A stretch of DNA of 64,000 nt from assembly GCA_949317995.1 (NCBI GenBank), contig OX439045.1, forward strand, positions 2,389,174 to 2,453,173. Direction: 5' to 3'. The translations under genes were made by a program, and so were the position numbers. The notes under the pieces are model-generated. The model did no database searches and had not been told where the DNA came from. It saw only the letters and a list, made by a program, of their open reading frames with translations. Below, in pieces: positions 1-10,176 of this stretch; position 1 is the stretch's first letter, and each line of letters opens with the position of its first letter. This stretch comes from Acholoe squamosa (Eukaryota > Annelida > Polychaeta > Phyllodocida > Polynoidae).

Positions 1-1
1 G

Positions 2-613
2 TTGAAGCATCAGGAGATCATGGAAAAGAAAAACTGGGCTGCTGTGTACCCCTACTTGAAAACTGATGTTAAAAAATACTCTATTTCTAAGGGTCATTAC
101 TGCTTCACAGCAGATAACATTTATCTAGGAAATGTACCATCCAGACTGATATGCGGGCTTGTCTCTGAAGAAGCCTCAGTCGGGTCTTACAAAAAAAATC
201 CTTATAATTTTCAGCATTTTGATCTAAAGTACCTAAACCTTACTGTAGATGGTGAGAGTGTCCCCCAGAAAGCACTTCAGATGACTTTCGATAGCAATAA
301 TCATAAGTCTTCCTTCATCGAAGCTTACATAGCTCTGTATGGGAGAGAACGTTTCACTGATGGGCGTGATGAGGGGCTATACATAACACGTGGCGAGTTT
401 GCTAAAGGTTATACTTTGTTTGCTTTTGATCTGGAACCTGATATTCGGGAAGAATCAGATGGTACTGTATGGCCTACTATGAAGAAAGGTAATCTAAGAA
501 TTCAGATGAACTTCTCTAAATCTCTACCTGAAAGTGTGTCTCTTATCATCTACTCTACCTTTCCCTCAATGTTTAAAATAGATAAGAGCAGAGCTGTCAC
601 CGTAATGAAATAA
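2..613 (+). CDS. Major capsid protein, C-terminal part (F54H12.2-like hexon)
   Basis: The frame is open at the window edge, so only the last ~200 residues of a longer gene are seen. In adintovirus- and Polinton-like elements this protein is the double-jelly-roll major capsid subunit that builds the icosahedral shell. Recognition rests on the order of motifs I know from invertebrate F54H12.2-like proteins: a segment with DNIYLGNVPSRLICGL, then NPYNFQHFDLKYLNLTVDG, an aromatic-rich YIALYGRERF stretch, the near-diagnostic GYTLFAFDLEPD, and a final beta-rich part with LRIQMNFSKSLPESV and LIIYSTF. The usual family ending (hydrophobic strand, then a short charged tail) is present. The family call is confident; no structure-based comparison was possible. 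Confidence 0.85.
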   Translation: MKHQEIMEKKNWAAVYPYLKTDVKKYSISKGHYCFTADNIYLGNVPSRLICGLVSEEASVGSYKKNPYNFQHFDLKYLNLTVDGESVPQKALQMTFDSNNHKSSFIEAYIALYGRERFTDGRDEGLYITRGEFAKGYTLFAFDLEPDIREESDGTVWPTMKKGNLRIQMNFSKSLPESVSLIIYSTFPSMFKIDKSRAVTVMK

Positions 614-1349
614 GGAACTATCATATATATTACTATAATTTGAAAGTATATTTATTACAGGAACAAATAGAATATACTCATTTATAATGATCCTGCTTAC
701 ATGATTTTGTGTTTATATGAGTAGCTAAAGTAATGTAATGTTTATATACTATTTATATGGTGATAACGTAATTATGTATGGCGTAGTTTTATAATAACTT
801 ATATCACTTATTTATCAGGGGCATACAGTATGGTGTAGTTGTTGTTATATATATATATATATATATATATAGATATACGATCTATCTGATACACGATATG
901 CTTATGCTTATGACCATGTCTGACACCCAATCTATCAGATATGCTATTACAACCTAGATCCTTATGAAAATTATCAATTCTATGTATTAATTCTGATATG
1001 TTATATGCTGTTATTACAACCTAGAACCTTATGAAAATTATCAATCTATGTATCAATTTAAATAAAATATTCCCGATTATTCGAATGTCTCATTCAGATC
1101 CTTATGCAAATTATCAATTCTATTTATCAATTCTGATATGTTATATGCTGATATTACAACCTAGAACCTTATGAAAATTATCTATTCTATGTTTCAATTT
1201 AAATAAAAATATTCCTGATTATTCGAATGTCTCATTTTGTCAGCATTGGGAACTGAATATCTCACAAAGATTAGACTATCATACTAACTATCATGCTTAT
1301 TTACAGAGTCACAATGATTTAACTACCATACTCATTTACAGAGTCCTGG

Positions 1350-1382
<33 letters not shown>

Positions 1383-1529
1383 CAGATAAACATAGCTTAT
1401 CCCATGCATAAAGTCTCATATATGAAGTTAAATATGCTCCATTTCAAAACATCTATCATTAACCACTCCGTGGGTAATACATCAACATGTTGATGCTCAC
1501 GGCCCTTATGTAAGGGGCAACAAAGTATA
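614..1529. other. AT-rich spacer with repeats
   Basis: No convincing gene. It holds two TA microsatellites (about 848-872 and 1351-1382) and a duplicated ~150-bp block described separately. The capsid gene (plus) and the next gene (minus) converge on this spacer, so it probably carries both 3' ends. Confidence 0.6.
941..1236. repeat. Tandem direct duplication, ~150-bp unit
   Basis: The block at about 941-1096 recurs at about 1097-1236. Each copy has two related sub-blocks built on CCTTATGAAAATTATCA, and each ends in a stretch containing GATTATTCGAATGTCTCATT. The copies differ by a few substitutions and small indels. Confidence 0.7.
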
Positions 1530-2714
1530 TTATTCAGACAGTCTCTTTTTACGCGACCATGAACGTGTTGATTGTGCTATTGGTGACATCGGATCACCCA
1601 TTATCGATGATGTGTCGATGTCACTTCGTCGTTTCCTTCTCATACGCCTAGGGTTTATCCCTGTGGCAGAGTCTAGCTCTGATGCTGTAACGCTGGGTGC
1701 CTTACAGTTAAAAATACCTGTCTCGCCATGCTTTAAGCTAAGCTGAAACCTGTTGAATATAATTCGCTTACCGCCATCAATGCTATTTTGGGCATAGGTG
1801 TCATGTTTAAAGTGTGGACGGGGGCTGCTATCAGTTCCTGGATCAGCGTGCACTTCAGAGTTATTCATCATGTTACTGCAAGACGGCACATCACACTCCA
1901 CCATGTCAAACCCTGCAGCAGTTTGTGTTGATGTCTCGCTCTCCTCAGGTTCTCCCGTCCCATAAATTCCCCTCTCCACATTCTGGATATCCCTGAATTT
2001 TTCCTGAGGTGTGGCAACACCGACTCTAAGGTTCTCAAAGTTTCCGGTATTAGCATCGGCATTCTCCATAGCAGCTGGGGTGGCCTCTATCTTATTATCT
2101 GAGACAGACTCCATGTTATTGGGGGTAGACTCCATGCTTCTCTTTATACCCTCCACATGCTCACTCAAGTCATTGTAAGGATCTGCATTGCTCGTACTAG
2201 GGAAGATCCCGGGGGGTCTTGTCCCCACTTTTTTCACAGGGAAAATCCCGGGGGGTCCTGTGTCCACATCCCTACAAGGAAAGACCCCAGAAGGTCCTGC
2301 ATCTACATTCTGCATATTTCCACTGAAATGTGAGTTCATAACATTGCAGGATGCTGTTATGACAGTATCATCATCATCACACGTTTTCTCTCCTTTAGAC
2401 ACTTGATGTGAGTTCATAATATTGCATGATGCTGTTATGACAGTGTCATCATCATTACACGTTTTCCCTCCTCTAGACACTTGTGATGCTGTCATGTCTG
2501 CACCTTTATTAGGGTTTTTTTCCACTCCGGTGACTTGTTTCGAAAAGTCGGTCATTTTTCTGGTGTACTGTACACACACTTTATTGACTTCCACTGTAGG
2601 CGCTGGAGGCGTCTGAACTGCTGCACCGACATCCGTCTCACCGACATGGTCATGCACAGTTAAATTCACAGTTAAATTCACCTGAACTGTTTCATACACC
2701 TCGGGCTCAGACAC
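1530..2714 (-). CDS. Unrecognised repeat-containing, low-complexity protein
   Basis: Open frame of about 394 residues; I do not recognise the family. It is rich in Ser, Thr, Asp, Asn and Pro. It contains two tandem copies of a ~29-residue block with KTC-N/D-DDDTVITASCN (about residues 84-140), then three copies of a ~15-residue block ending in a GPPGIFP-like motif. The C-terminus is strongly basic (RRMRRKRRSD), like a nuclear-localisation or nucleic-acid-binding tail. The first codon of the frame is GTG; the frame stays open upstream to about 2800, where a pyrimidine-rich tract precedes AG, so this is probably a 3' exon. A capsid-associated or core role is possible, judged only from position and composition. 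Confidence 0.5.
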   Translation of the reverse strand: MSEPEVYETVQVNLTVNLTVHDHVGETDVGAAVQTPPAPTVEVNKVCVQYTRKMTDFSKQVTGVEKNPNKGADMTASQVSRGGKTCNDDDTVITASCNIMNSHQVSKGEKTCDDDDTVITASCNVMNSHFSGNMQNVDAGPSGVFPCRDVDTGPPGIFPVKKVGTRPPGIFPSTSNADPYNDLSEHVEGIKRSMESTPNNMESVSDNKIEATPAAMENADANTGNFENLRVGVATPQEKFRDIQNVERGIYGTGEPEESETSTQTAAGFDMVECDVPSCSNMMNNSEVHADPGTDSSPRPHFKHDTYAQNSIDGGKRIIFNRFQLSLKHGETGIFNCKAPSVTASELDSATGINPRRMRRKRRSDIDTSSIMGDPMSPIAQSTRSWSRKKRLSE

Positions 2715-3063
2715 GGGAGGCGGTGGCCTTGCTGGATCATCAGGGGGTGATTTATCTTCAGATGATGAGACATTCTGATGGTGCGTCTGATAAGGAGTTA
2801 TGCTATAGAGAAAGAGGGTGAGAAAAAGAGAAGTGGGCTTAATACATGGGGGTGTTGGTGTAATAGGGATTCTCTTAAAATCTATAGTAGCGCATAAGTG
2901 TTCTTAATATTTAAATTAAGATGTCGGGAATGAGGTGAACCCCCGCCAGAGAAACGGTTTAATAACCTGTATGCCGCCGGTATTAATCCACTATATGTGG
3001 GAACGTCAACATGGAATCATATCAAAATCATATGCCACTTATAAACAATACATAACATGATTA

Positions 3064-3288
3064 TCAGCGGCTCACCTTCCTAAAATACGACGGAAGATGT
3101 TTATCCCCCTTCTTATCATATCCATAATGCTCCTTCGGTGTCACAACAGGGTTTTTTCGATCTAAAATTCTGTAAAGATCGCGGCACGGTCGCTCTGGAA
3201 TGTCCACCATGTAGATTCCAATGGTAGTTATATATGATTCCTGTAGAGGTCGCCAAAGTAGGCACTTTCTAGTTCTCGCATTCACCAC
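3064..3288 (-). CDS. Small unrecognised frame, possible 5' exon
   Basis: A 74-residue frame with a balanced, coding-like composition (MVDIPERPCRDLYRIL, then a charged EHYGYDKKGDKHLPSYF segment). A good splice donor (AAG then GTGAGC) lies just before its stop, and an acceptor-like tract lies near 2760-2805 downstream on the same strand. It may therefore be a 5' exon for the neighbouring 1530-2714 frame. Its start context is not strong and the function is unknown. Confidence 0.4.
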   Translation of the reverse strand: MVNARTRKCLLWRPLQESYITTIGIYMVDIPERPCRDLYRILDRKNPVVTPKEHYGYDKKGDKHLPSYFRKVSR

Positions 3289-3563
3289 TAGATGTCCTCA
3301 CTGCTCCACTCCATCTCCATTCCCGCCACGAGCGAACGCACCTGCCTTTGACCTTTGGGTTTTAACTGGGATGTCCTTACATAACACCTGAAGTGTCCTC
3401 TTTGACCCTCATGACCTTGGAAGATGCTTTGGTCTAATTAGATATGTTCCTTAACGCTGCTAACCTGTTCCATAGCTCGGTGTATGTGTGTGTGCGTGTA
3501 ACGCTGTACATAAAGTCTAACAGATACCATCCATCCTCTAGCAACACTCGTCAATTCATTAAA

Positions 3564-4052
3564 ATGCCTGGATTAAGCTTCGACCCATACAATGATGTTC
3601 TACTGTGGGATGCTAATGAAGAACACGATATGTTCATGCGTGTGATCTACAAAGTGACACCCGCTCTGGATCTCTGTCTGCACTATCAGGATGTAAATTC
3701 GGAAGACTGTAGTGCTGAGATCCGTGTGAAAAACAATCCTGGAGCTAAGGATGAGGAGGAGTATAACTTAGAGGTATGTCTGGAGGATTGGACGGATATT
3801 ATGGAGAAAAAGTTCAGAATTTATTACTTAATGGAGGACAACTGCCCTGCTTTCACCAAATGTGAAACTTCGGGCTTCACATTTGAGAAGTCGCCAGGGG
3901 GAGGCCATATTGTCGTATCCTCAGCTTTGGGGTCTTATGACTGGTTTAAACTAAGCATCGCAGAGTTGTCCCGTTTTATGGATATGATGATTCATGCCAC
4001 TGATAAGAGTGTGGAGTACTATAAGTCACTGCTACCTGATAATCTTCTTTAG
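3564..4052 (+). CDS. Unrecognised 162-residue protein
   Basis: The frame is open from 3444, but the ATG at 3564 (protein starting MPGLSFDPYNDV) has the better context (AAA before ATG), and upstream residues look non-coding. The protein is acidic and has alternating beta-like segments (MFMRVIYKVTP, KKFRIYYLME, GHIVVSS) followed by a C-terminal amphipathic stretch (FKLSIAELSRFMDMM) that could be a helix. Strands followed by one long helix recall small single-strand-DNA-binding folds such as PC4/Whirly, but no diagnostic motif supports that. It is flanked by minus-strand genes and has its own spacer on both sides. Confidence 0.55.
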   Translation: MPGLSFDPYNDVLLWDANEEHDMFMRVIYKVTPALDLCLHYQDVNSEDCSAEIRVKNNPGAKDEEEYNLEVCLEDWTDIMEKKFRIYYLMEDNCPAFTKCETSGFTFEKSPGGGHIVVSSALGSYDWFKLSIAELSRFMDMMIHATDKSVEYYKSLLPDNLL

Positions 4053-4719
4053 CTCTTTGGACCCGCTCCACTATACTGTGAAGCCTGGGAGAGGTTTTAC
4101 GGCAGCACAATCAGCATGCTACCCCGCCATAGACCCTCCTGCTATACTATGACGTCGGTGATGCTGTGGGGCTGGGGTTTTAACGGGTATGCAACAGTGT
4201 AACTGCAGCCGGATCATTTTTCTTGCCACCTGATCATTTACATTAGCGCTGTGGGCCCTCTCCATTACACTGTGAAGCCTATGAGGGTTTTACAGTCACA
4301 CAGCCAGCATATCAACCGCCATGGTGTCAGCCTGCTATACTATAACGCCCGTGATGCTACGGAGTTTTGGTTTTGACAGTCATGCACTCAGAAACTAACT
4401 GTTGATCTTCCATCGGAGATTTAAGTACATGCATGACCCTAAACACCCTGATGTGTACGACAGGGATTTATATCATCTATAGATAGTGAATAGAATAGCC
4501 ATATATTACCCCAGACATCATGAAAGACTTACATATAGTATTATAGCAAAGTTCATGTGTTGGATATGTGAAAAGAGTATTCATGATTATTTTAAATATA
4601 TAAAAAGACCACATCAATGCAAAATCGTCTGTTGATAATTTCTTTATTGTAACTTAAGGAATGCACAGGTTTGCCATAGGTGTTTTATATACATATATAT
4701 ATATATGAATATACATAGA
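4053..4719. other. Spacer with a duplicated block
   Basis: No gene seen. The first part holds a direct duplication (separate entry); the rest is AT-rich and ends in a TA-rich tract (about 4690-4706) next to the 3' end of the polymerase gene. Confidence 0.55.
4062..4392. repeat. Direct duplication, ~135-bp copies
   Basis: About 4062-4196 and 4256-4392 are related. Both contain CTGTGAAGCCT, a GGTTTTAC step, CAGCATG/CAGCATA, CCGCCAT, CCTGCTATACTAT, a GTGATGCT step and GGTTTTRAC in the same order. The copies are clearly diverged. Confidence 0.65.
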
Positions 4720-7700
4720 TCAATATCCAAAAGGTACAGTCTCGCCACTGCTGAAAACATAGCGTTTGGCAAAGACACACTGAAAACACTTCAGCTGTTC
4801 TACAGTACGTATAACAGCTGACGTTTTTTCTCTGGTAATAAAACTTCTGTTCTTGACTGACATTTTGAGAGGTTTGTACACCTCACGACCTGCTCGCGCT
4901 CTCAGCTCAGTATGTAACAAGTCTTTCATACTGGCAAAGTTAACATGTTTTGACACACTCTGAGTCAGATTTATCCCCTTTATTTTACATATGCACTCTT
5001 TTATGTTACCTTGAGCGTCACATGTTTTATAGGCGTAACTTTTAGGTCCTGTGGAAACAAATTCACAGATGTGGAGGCCTTCAGGCACTTCATTAGTTAA
5101 TTCCCCTAAATAGTCTCCAGTGAAGGGTGTGTATTCTCCGGAACCAGTGCGTGACTTGAATATCACGCTATCTGTGTCGCAGTACATGGCACGTTCCCCT
5201 AATCTGGATAGGATGGAATACAGTTTTAATCGTGCATGGGCTGTTGTGTATGCAGCTATGACAACGTTTATTTTACTGTTTGGTTTGACGAACTCCCTTT
5301 TTGATTTGTATTCTACAAATATGACATTCTCATTAACTAACTGAATATTGCATATTTCTTTGGTCTTATCAGTTATTATTTTGAAATACTCTGCAGGGTC
5401 GGTAATGTAAACTGATTTTGTCTGATTCTGCCTTTGACCGAATTTACCCCAAAAACTATTCAATTTTATTTTAGCTACCGTTCTCAACCCAGGATTTACT
5501 TCTATGTTGGCGGGGTCTAAAGCTATCCCCTCTTTCGCGTAATATTGATCTATGTAGGACTGCCTGTCCTCGGGTGTTTTAACCCAACTAGGCCAACCAC
5601 TTTTTTCCTGCTTTATCTTAACATAAGTATTAATATACTCCGTAAAAAGCCCCCCAGTTTTTGTTTTTTCATCATACACTGAAATGTTGTCATAGTGCCA
5701 TGCCTCATAGACTTTCACTATCTTATATCCAGCTCTCACAGCCTCCTGTAGTTCAATAGACACCCATGTCCCGGTCAGCATACGTTTACTGTCAGAATGA
5801 TTACATGAGTAGGATTGACCGTTAAAAAACCCATAAAATGCAGAAAAATAGTCCTCCTTATCACTGGTGCTATTGAATATATTATCAGCAGACACAACAC
5901 ATGATCTACATAAGGTGAAATACAACCTATCTTTGTACCTCATAGGAAGAATAGGGTGGTACAATTGACGTGGCGGTAGAACGGAGCATTTTATCAGTCC
6001 CTCTATGTTGTCTATACACACATTCTCCCCCCACTGCTCAGCAGGGATAACCCGGTGTTCACCACAGGGGTACTTGCAATATTTGTTCACGTAAGGGTAC
6101 AAGCTAGTAAAATCAAGGTACTCTATTTTCTCCCCCTCCTCACATTTATAATATGTTTTAGTTGTGTCTACTCTACCGCCATAAAATGCATCTCGAGGCT
6201 GTAAGGGCTCCACAATTGAAACATCATTCATGACAGAATTGTACTCAGCAGTTTTGCGTAATTCATCAAAATCACAACTCCATATGACATGAATTGAAAA
6301 CCCTGCATTTTCTATTTCGTTGTCGTGTTTAATGGTATTCTGATATAAAACACCCATACTTTTGCCTAAAAAACTATTATACACATGAGCTGGGTAGCAT
6401 TTATTATGACCATGAATGAAGCAGTTGTGGAATTGGAAAACAGTGCGTGACCCCGAGTGATACCCATCAACTTTCCTGCCACACACTTTAAACTCTCGTT
6501 TTTTAGACCTGGCATGACGTAAATGAATACCTTTTGTTCTTTCGATATATACAAGCCATAACATGCTATACACTGAATGATTATCATAAGGTTTAAAATG
6601 AGACACTACAGGTATGGTGTTCTCTTTTATGAACATGGTCCTGTACACAAGATTACATGCTGAGGCAATAGTCAGACATTTCTCAAAAGGGTCAATTTTA
6701 TGAGCCCCTGTTATTTTAAGAAAAATATCCCTAAATTTTAGGCATCCACGACGCAGAATATTCACATCACTTTTACAATATTCTATTAATTCTCTCCTGA
6801 GGTTGAAATCACTGAACATATTAGCGTTATACCATTCAAGAAACTTTTCATGCACATCAGGTTTCATGCTCCACGGCATATAGAAATAAGGTGGGGGTAG
6901 AACATGCTCATGATGATCCTGGTTGGATTTTGTGTTGAACAAATGGGGGAAAAATCCTTTACGTAGTTCAGGAATGTCAAAAGTTTTTGGTATTTTAGCC
7001 AGGGCCATAGGGAGAAAATTCAGTGAGTCAACGAAACGGATGTTATAAGGCGGGACTCTGAGGCTCATCACCTTTCCCCCATTGTAAATAACACTGGGCT
7101 TCAAAATTTGAGAGTAGATGTAAGTCAGAATAAAATAGGAGTCATACCCGCGAAAATTATGGCAGATTATTCTACTGTTTGCATGTTCTTTAACTAACAC
7201 CCATTTACAGAATTTATCCACACACCCCTCACCATAGAAAACATGCTGGTTAACACCGCATGTGTCACATTTAGAGGTATCATCAAATTTTCTCTCTGCA
7301 TGACCCGACTTTATACAGTCATGACATGTGCGTTCAGCTATACATAGATTGGGGACATGCTGTCCTGTATCTTGTGTGCATTCTATATCAAAAAATATAT
7401 ATCGGGAAACTGGTATGTCTCTAGCTCCTGGTTTAGGAGTTGAATCAACCTTCTGAATATAACAAACATGCTCATGTTGAATATTGTAATCAACATAACA
7501 AATTCCACATTTCTTCATGAAGCATACATGAGGTTTAGATACACCCTGTTGGAGAAGCAATTTATTTTTTCTTTTTAGAAACATATTACAGGTTCTACAT
7601 TTATACCAAGTCTGACACACAGACTTTCTCATTTTTCTTTTCCTGTTTTTATTCCCACCACTACCTCCACCTCGACGTGAGGGGTATTTTCTACTATGTA

Positions 7701-8946
7701 AATGGTAACAGTTCACACCCTTAAAACTGCGGTGACATTTCACACAGTAGACCCATTCTGCATCATTTTCAGGTTCATGCTCATGTCTACACAATTTACA
7801 TATGTCTTTACATGCATGTTGGTAGTAGTTGTTAGTACGAGCGTAGCATATAGTACAAAAATGACACCTACCAAAAAAGGAAGGGATGCTAGTAAGAACA
7901 TCAAAATGACCACTTGAGTGATAAAGACTTATAATTCTGTATGATTTCACACGATTATCATATATAATTGAGTTTAGATGGTCTTTAGAAACTACAATTA
8001 TGCGATATCCTTTCATAGCTTTGCTCAATTTGTCAAACATGGGTAATGTGATGACTGTATTGAATGGTATTTTAGAGGATTGATATAGTTTTTTTACCAT
8101 ACGCAATTGTAGTAATTTATTTCCACAGACTTTCAGGACTGCACTGTTCAGACGGTTCCCACTACTGTCGGCTAAAACCTTGCCAACAATTAAGGCTCGA
8201 ACAGCACAGCAGTTATCTCTGTTCCTTATATATATAACACATCTTTTGGCTTTAAGGAAATGAGTTATAGGAGCTCGCCCTGACCCTGAAGGCATTTTGA
8301 CATGAGTGACAGTTATGGTGCACCCCTTATTCAGGTTGAAGACACTGAAACTCTGCAAGACTCTATCTATTTCAGTGAGAATATCCCTAGCGTTGATACT
8401 GCTCACAGTGTTAAAATGTATAAGTATTGGGTAGTCTATATCTCTACTGTCTATGGTCATTCTAATTAGGTCGTCAGATGCAAATTTTAGAGTTAATTCT
8501 TCCACCAATTTTTCAAAAACTTGGAAAAGTCGGGATAATACATCCTTCATAGACTTAAATTTCTCATTTATGTTCAATCTGAAAGTATATGTTGTGTGTC
8601 TCACCTGGAATTTCTGTGAGAATTGCTCATTCACACGCCGTAGAGAATATAAACCCCCTGAACCAAAACCCTGTTCAGTTATGTCAGGCGCATCAGGACC
8701 TGCGACACTTTGAACACCCCCATGATTCTGGCTTTCTACAGAAGTGAGGCCATGACGTCTATCCATATGCAGATTGAGGTTACCGCCTTTGGGGAATTCT
8801 TTACCACATATATGACAAACATATTTCTTTGCCGCATATGCACCACCAGAGCTACCCCCAGTGTTTTCAGTGTTGTGGGATTTCATATGTTTATGGAGGT
8901 AAAAAGCTTTTTTATATGACTTACGACAGATAGGACAGTCATACAT
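4720..8946 (-). CDS. PolB: Family B DNA polymerase, protein-primed (Polinton/adintovirus type)
   Basis: Replicative polymerase of 1408 residues with 3'-5' exonuclease and polymerase domains. Visible parts in order: two C2H2 zinc fingers (residues 4-24 and 44-65); a middle region with several Cys/His clusters (about 360-415 and 450-496); exonuclease motifs FFDIE (~518-522), HNFRGYDSYF (~596-605) and YCKSDVNIL (~723-731); a FHNCFIHGHNKCY segment (~839-851) like the FHGC-WHGCP insert of this family; polymerase motif A LDFTSLYPYVN (~944-954), motif B KLNSFWGKFGQ (~1161-1171), motif C YCDTDSV (~1255-1261), and GPKSYAYK (~1300). Every catalytic acid expected for exonuclease and polymerase is present. 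The ATG at 8946 directly precedes the first finger. The F-box gene upstream on the same strand ends only 15 bp away. Confidence 0.93.
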   Translation of the reverse strand: MYDCPICRKSYKKAFYLHKHMKSHNTENTGGSSGGAYAAKKYVCHICGKEFPKGGNLNLHMDRRHGLTSVESQNHGGVQSVAGPDAPDITEQGFGSGGLYSLRRVNEQFSQKFQVRHTTYTFRLNINEKFKSMKDVLSRLFQVFEKLVEELTLKFASDDLIRMTIDSRDIDYPILIHFNTVSSINARDILTEIDRVLQSFSVFNLNKGCTITVTHVKMPSGSGRAPITHFLKAKRCVIYIRNRDNCCAVRALIVGKVLADSSGNRLNSAVLKVCGNKLLQLRMVKKLYQSSKIPFNTVITLPMFDKLSKAMKGYRIIVVSKDHLNSIIYDNRVKSYRIISLYHSSGHFDVLTSIPSFFGRCHFCTICYARTNNYYQHACKDICKLCRHEHEPENDAEWVYCVKCHRSFKGVNCYHLHSRKYPSRRGGGSGGNKNRKRKMRKSVCQTWYKCRTCNMFLKRKNKLLLQQGVSKPHVCFMKKCGICYVDYNIQHEHVCYIQKVDSTPKPGARDIPVSRYIFFDIECTQDTGQHVPNLCIAERTCHDCIKSGHAERKFDDTSKCDTCGVNQHVFYGEGCVDKFCKWVLVKEHANSRIICHNFRGYDSYFILTYIYSQILKPSVIYNGGKVMSLRVPPYNIRFVDSLNFLPMALAKIPKTFDIPELRKGFFPHLFNTKSNQDHHEHVLPPPYFYMPWSMKPDVHEKFLEWYNANMFSDFNLRRELIEYCKSDVNILRRGCLKFRDIFLKITGAHKIDPFEKCLTIASACNLVYRTMFIKENTIPVVSHFKPYDNHSVYSMLWLVYIERTKGIHLRHARSKKREFKVCGRKVDGYHSGSRTVFQFHNCFIHGHNKCYPAHVYNSFLGKSMGVLYQNTIKHDNEIENAGFSIHVIWSCDFDELRKTAEYNSVMNDVSIVEPLQPRDAFYGGRVDTTKTYYKCEEGEKIEYLDFTSLYPYVNKYCKYPCGEHRVIPAEQWGENVCIDNIEGLIKCSVLPPRQLYHPILPMRYKDRLYFTLCRSCVVSADNIFNSTSDKEDYFSAFYGFFNGQSYSCNHSDSKRMLTGTWVSIELQEAVRAGYKIVKVYEAWHYDNISVYDEKTKTGGLFTEYINTYVKIKQEKSGWPSWVKTPEDRQSYIDQYYAKEGIALDPANIEVNPGLRTVAKIKLNSFWGKFGQRQNQTKSVYITDPAEYFKIITDKTKEICNIQLVNENVIFVEYKSKREFVKPNSKINVVIAAYTTAHARLKLYSILSRLGERAMYCDTDSVIFKSRTGSGEYTPFTGDYLGELTNEVPEGLHICEFVSTGPKSYAYKTCDAQGNIKECICKIKGINLTQSVSKHVNFASMKDLLHTELRARAGREVYKPLKMSVKNRSFITREKTSAVIRTVEQLKCFQCVFAKRYVFSSGETVPFGY

Positions 8947-8961
8947 GATGTTAGTGGGGTG

Positions 8962-9879
8962 CTACTCACTCTGTTCAAGATCACGTAATGTTTTAAACCC
9001 GGGATTTAACAAATTATCTATCTCGTCACGGATGCCCTCTATATCAGGATCTATTGTATATAGGTCTCTAATGAAAGCACTACCACTCACTGCCCAGAAA
9101 ATATCTGACCTGAGATTATAGACATTATTTAAAAATGTATGTCTGAATGTTACTGAAGCCCCAATATATCTCCTTAACTCTATAATCAATACATCAAAGA
9201 AAAGCTCTTTGAATTTTATATCAATATCTCGACCAATACGCGATGAGTCAAAAAGAACAGGAATGTTTAAATTTTCAAAATGTTCAGAGTTCCCTGAAAA
9301 TTCTAGGAACATAGAAACCACTTCGCAGGATTTTTCAACCTTTATACTACAGCTTGCCAGACCACGGCCTATCTTGAAGCCTTGTCGTGATTGCATAAGA
9401 AAATGAAGATCTCTCTTTTCTGAATAAACCTTAAAGATTGTGAGAGTTACAATCAACTTCTTAACTATCAATAATAGTTCATAAGACTTGTTGAAACATT
9501 TGCTTTCTGAAAGAACCACCCCCAGACGCCTGTATAAATTTGACCCTATGTTGTTACGAATTTGATCTAGGCAGTCACATATGTCGGAGAGCCTGTGATA
9601 GAGAATTTTAACACAATTCAACCTGTCAATGAACACTTCTATATCAGACCAGTCATGCAGAGTAGTAAAACGTCTCCTTATGAAATATTTCCATGAAGCA
9701 TTTTGAGAGAGAACAACCCAGGCTTTTTTACACGCTATAGCAAATCTGTGCAAGCTTTTTCTGTCATGCTCTATAAATGTTATGATAAGCCAGAAAATTT
9801 CTGCTGGAAGGTCTGTGAGTGTAATGCTACTACTAGAACTATCCATAACATGTGAAATGTTTTCATGCGCCACATTCAT
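8962..9879 (-). CDS. F-box protein
   Basis: Protein of 305 residues. Residues ~18-68 fit an F-box: LTDLPAEIFWLIITFIE, then LHRFAIACKKAWVVL, then ASWKYFIRRRF, with the LP start, the hydrophobic helix and the C-K-W-like core of the domain. F-boxes bind Skp1 and bring substrates to an SCF ubiquitin ligase. The remaining ~235 residues are helix-rich and show no WD40, LRR or Kelch repeats, so the target-binding part is unrecognised. It lies directly upstream of the polymerase on the same strand with a 15-bp gap, suggesting co-expression. Recruiting the host ubiquitin system is a known viral strategy, so a role against host factors is a reasonable inference. Confidence 0.75.
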   Translation of the reverse strand: MNVAHENISHVMDSSSSSITLTDLPAEIFWLIITFIEHDRKSLHRFAIACKKAWVVLSQNASWKYFIRRRFTTLHDWSDIEVFIDRLNCVKILYHRLSDICDCLDQIRNNIGSNLYRRLGVVLSESKCFNKSYELLLIVKKLIVTLTIFKVYSEKRDLHFLMQSRQGFKIGRGLASCSIKVEKSCEVVSMFLEFSGNSEHFENLNIPVLFDSSRIGRDIDIKFKELFFDVLIIELRRYIGASVTFRHTFLNNVYNLRSDIFWAVSGSAFIRDLYTIDPDIEGIRDEIDNLLNPGFKTLRDLEQSE

Positions 9880-10176
9880 CTAACTAGAAATATACCTAAC
9901 AAATAGATACATATAACCACTACAGTAATAGATAGAATAAACTGTGACACATGTGTCAGAAAGAACCATGGAGGTATACCCTGATTACCTGATGCATAAA
10001 ACCAATACAGTGTTAGATAGCTAGCGGATGATACTTAAAACAGAAAAACCCATAACCCTCATCGATACATTGAAAACAGTTTGGTATCTGAACGCTCTAT
10101 TCACCCCTACACTGGGGGGAAAACCTGAAATATCTCAAGGTCTAGAGGGCGTACTATACATGTAACACATGTCTAA
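9880..10176. other. Spacer upstream of the F-box gene
   Basis: No coding signal seen on either strand. It should hold the promoter of the F-box gene and the 3' end of the PC4-like gene, but no clear TATA box was picked out. Confidence 0.4.

Noticed and set aside
4720-8946. Plus-strand and other-frame short frames inside the polymerase gene
   Set aside because: Shadows of the polymerase frame; no independent coding evidence.
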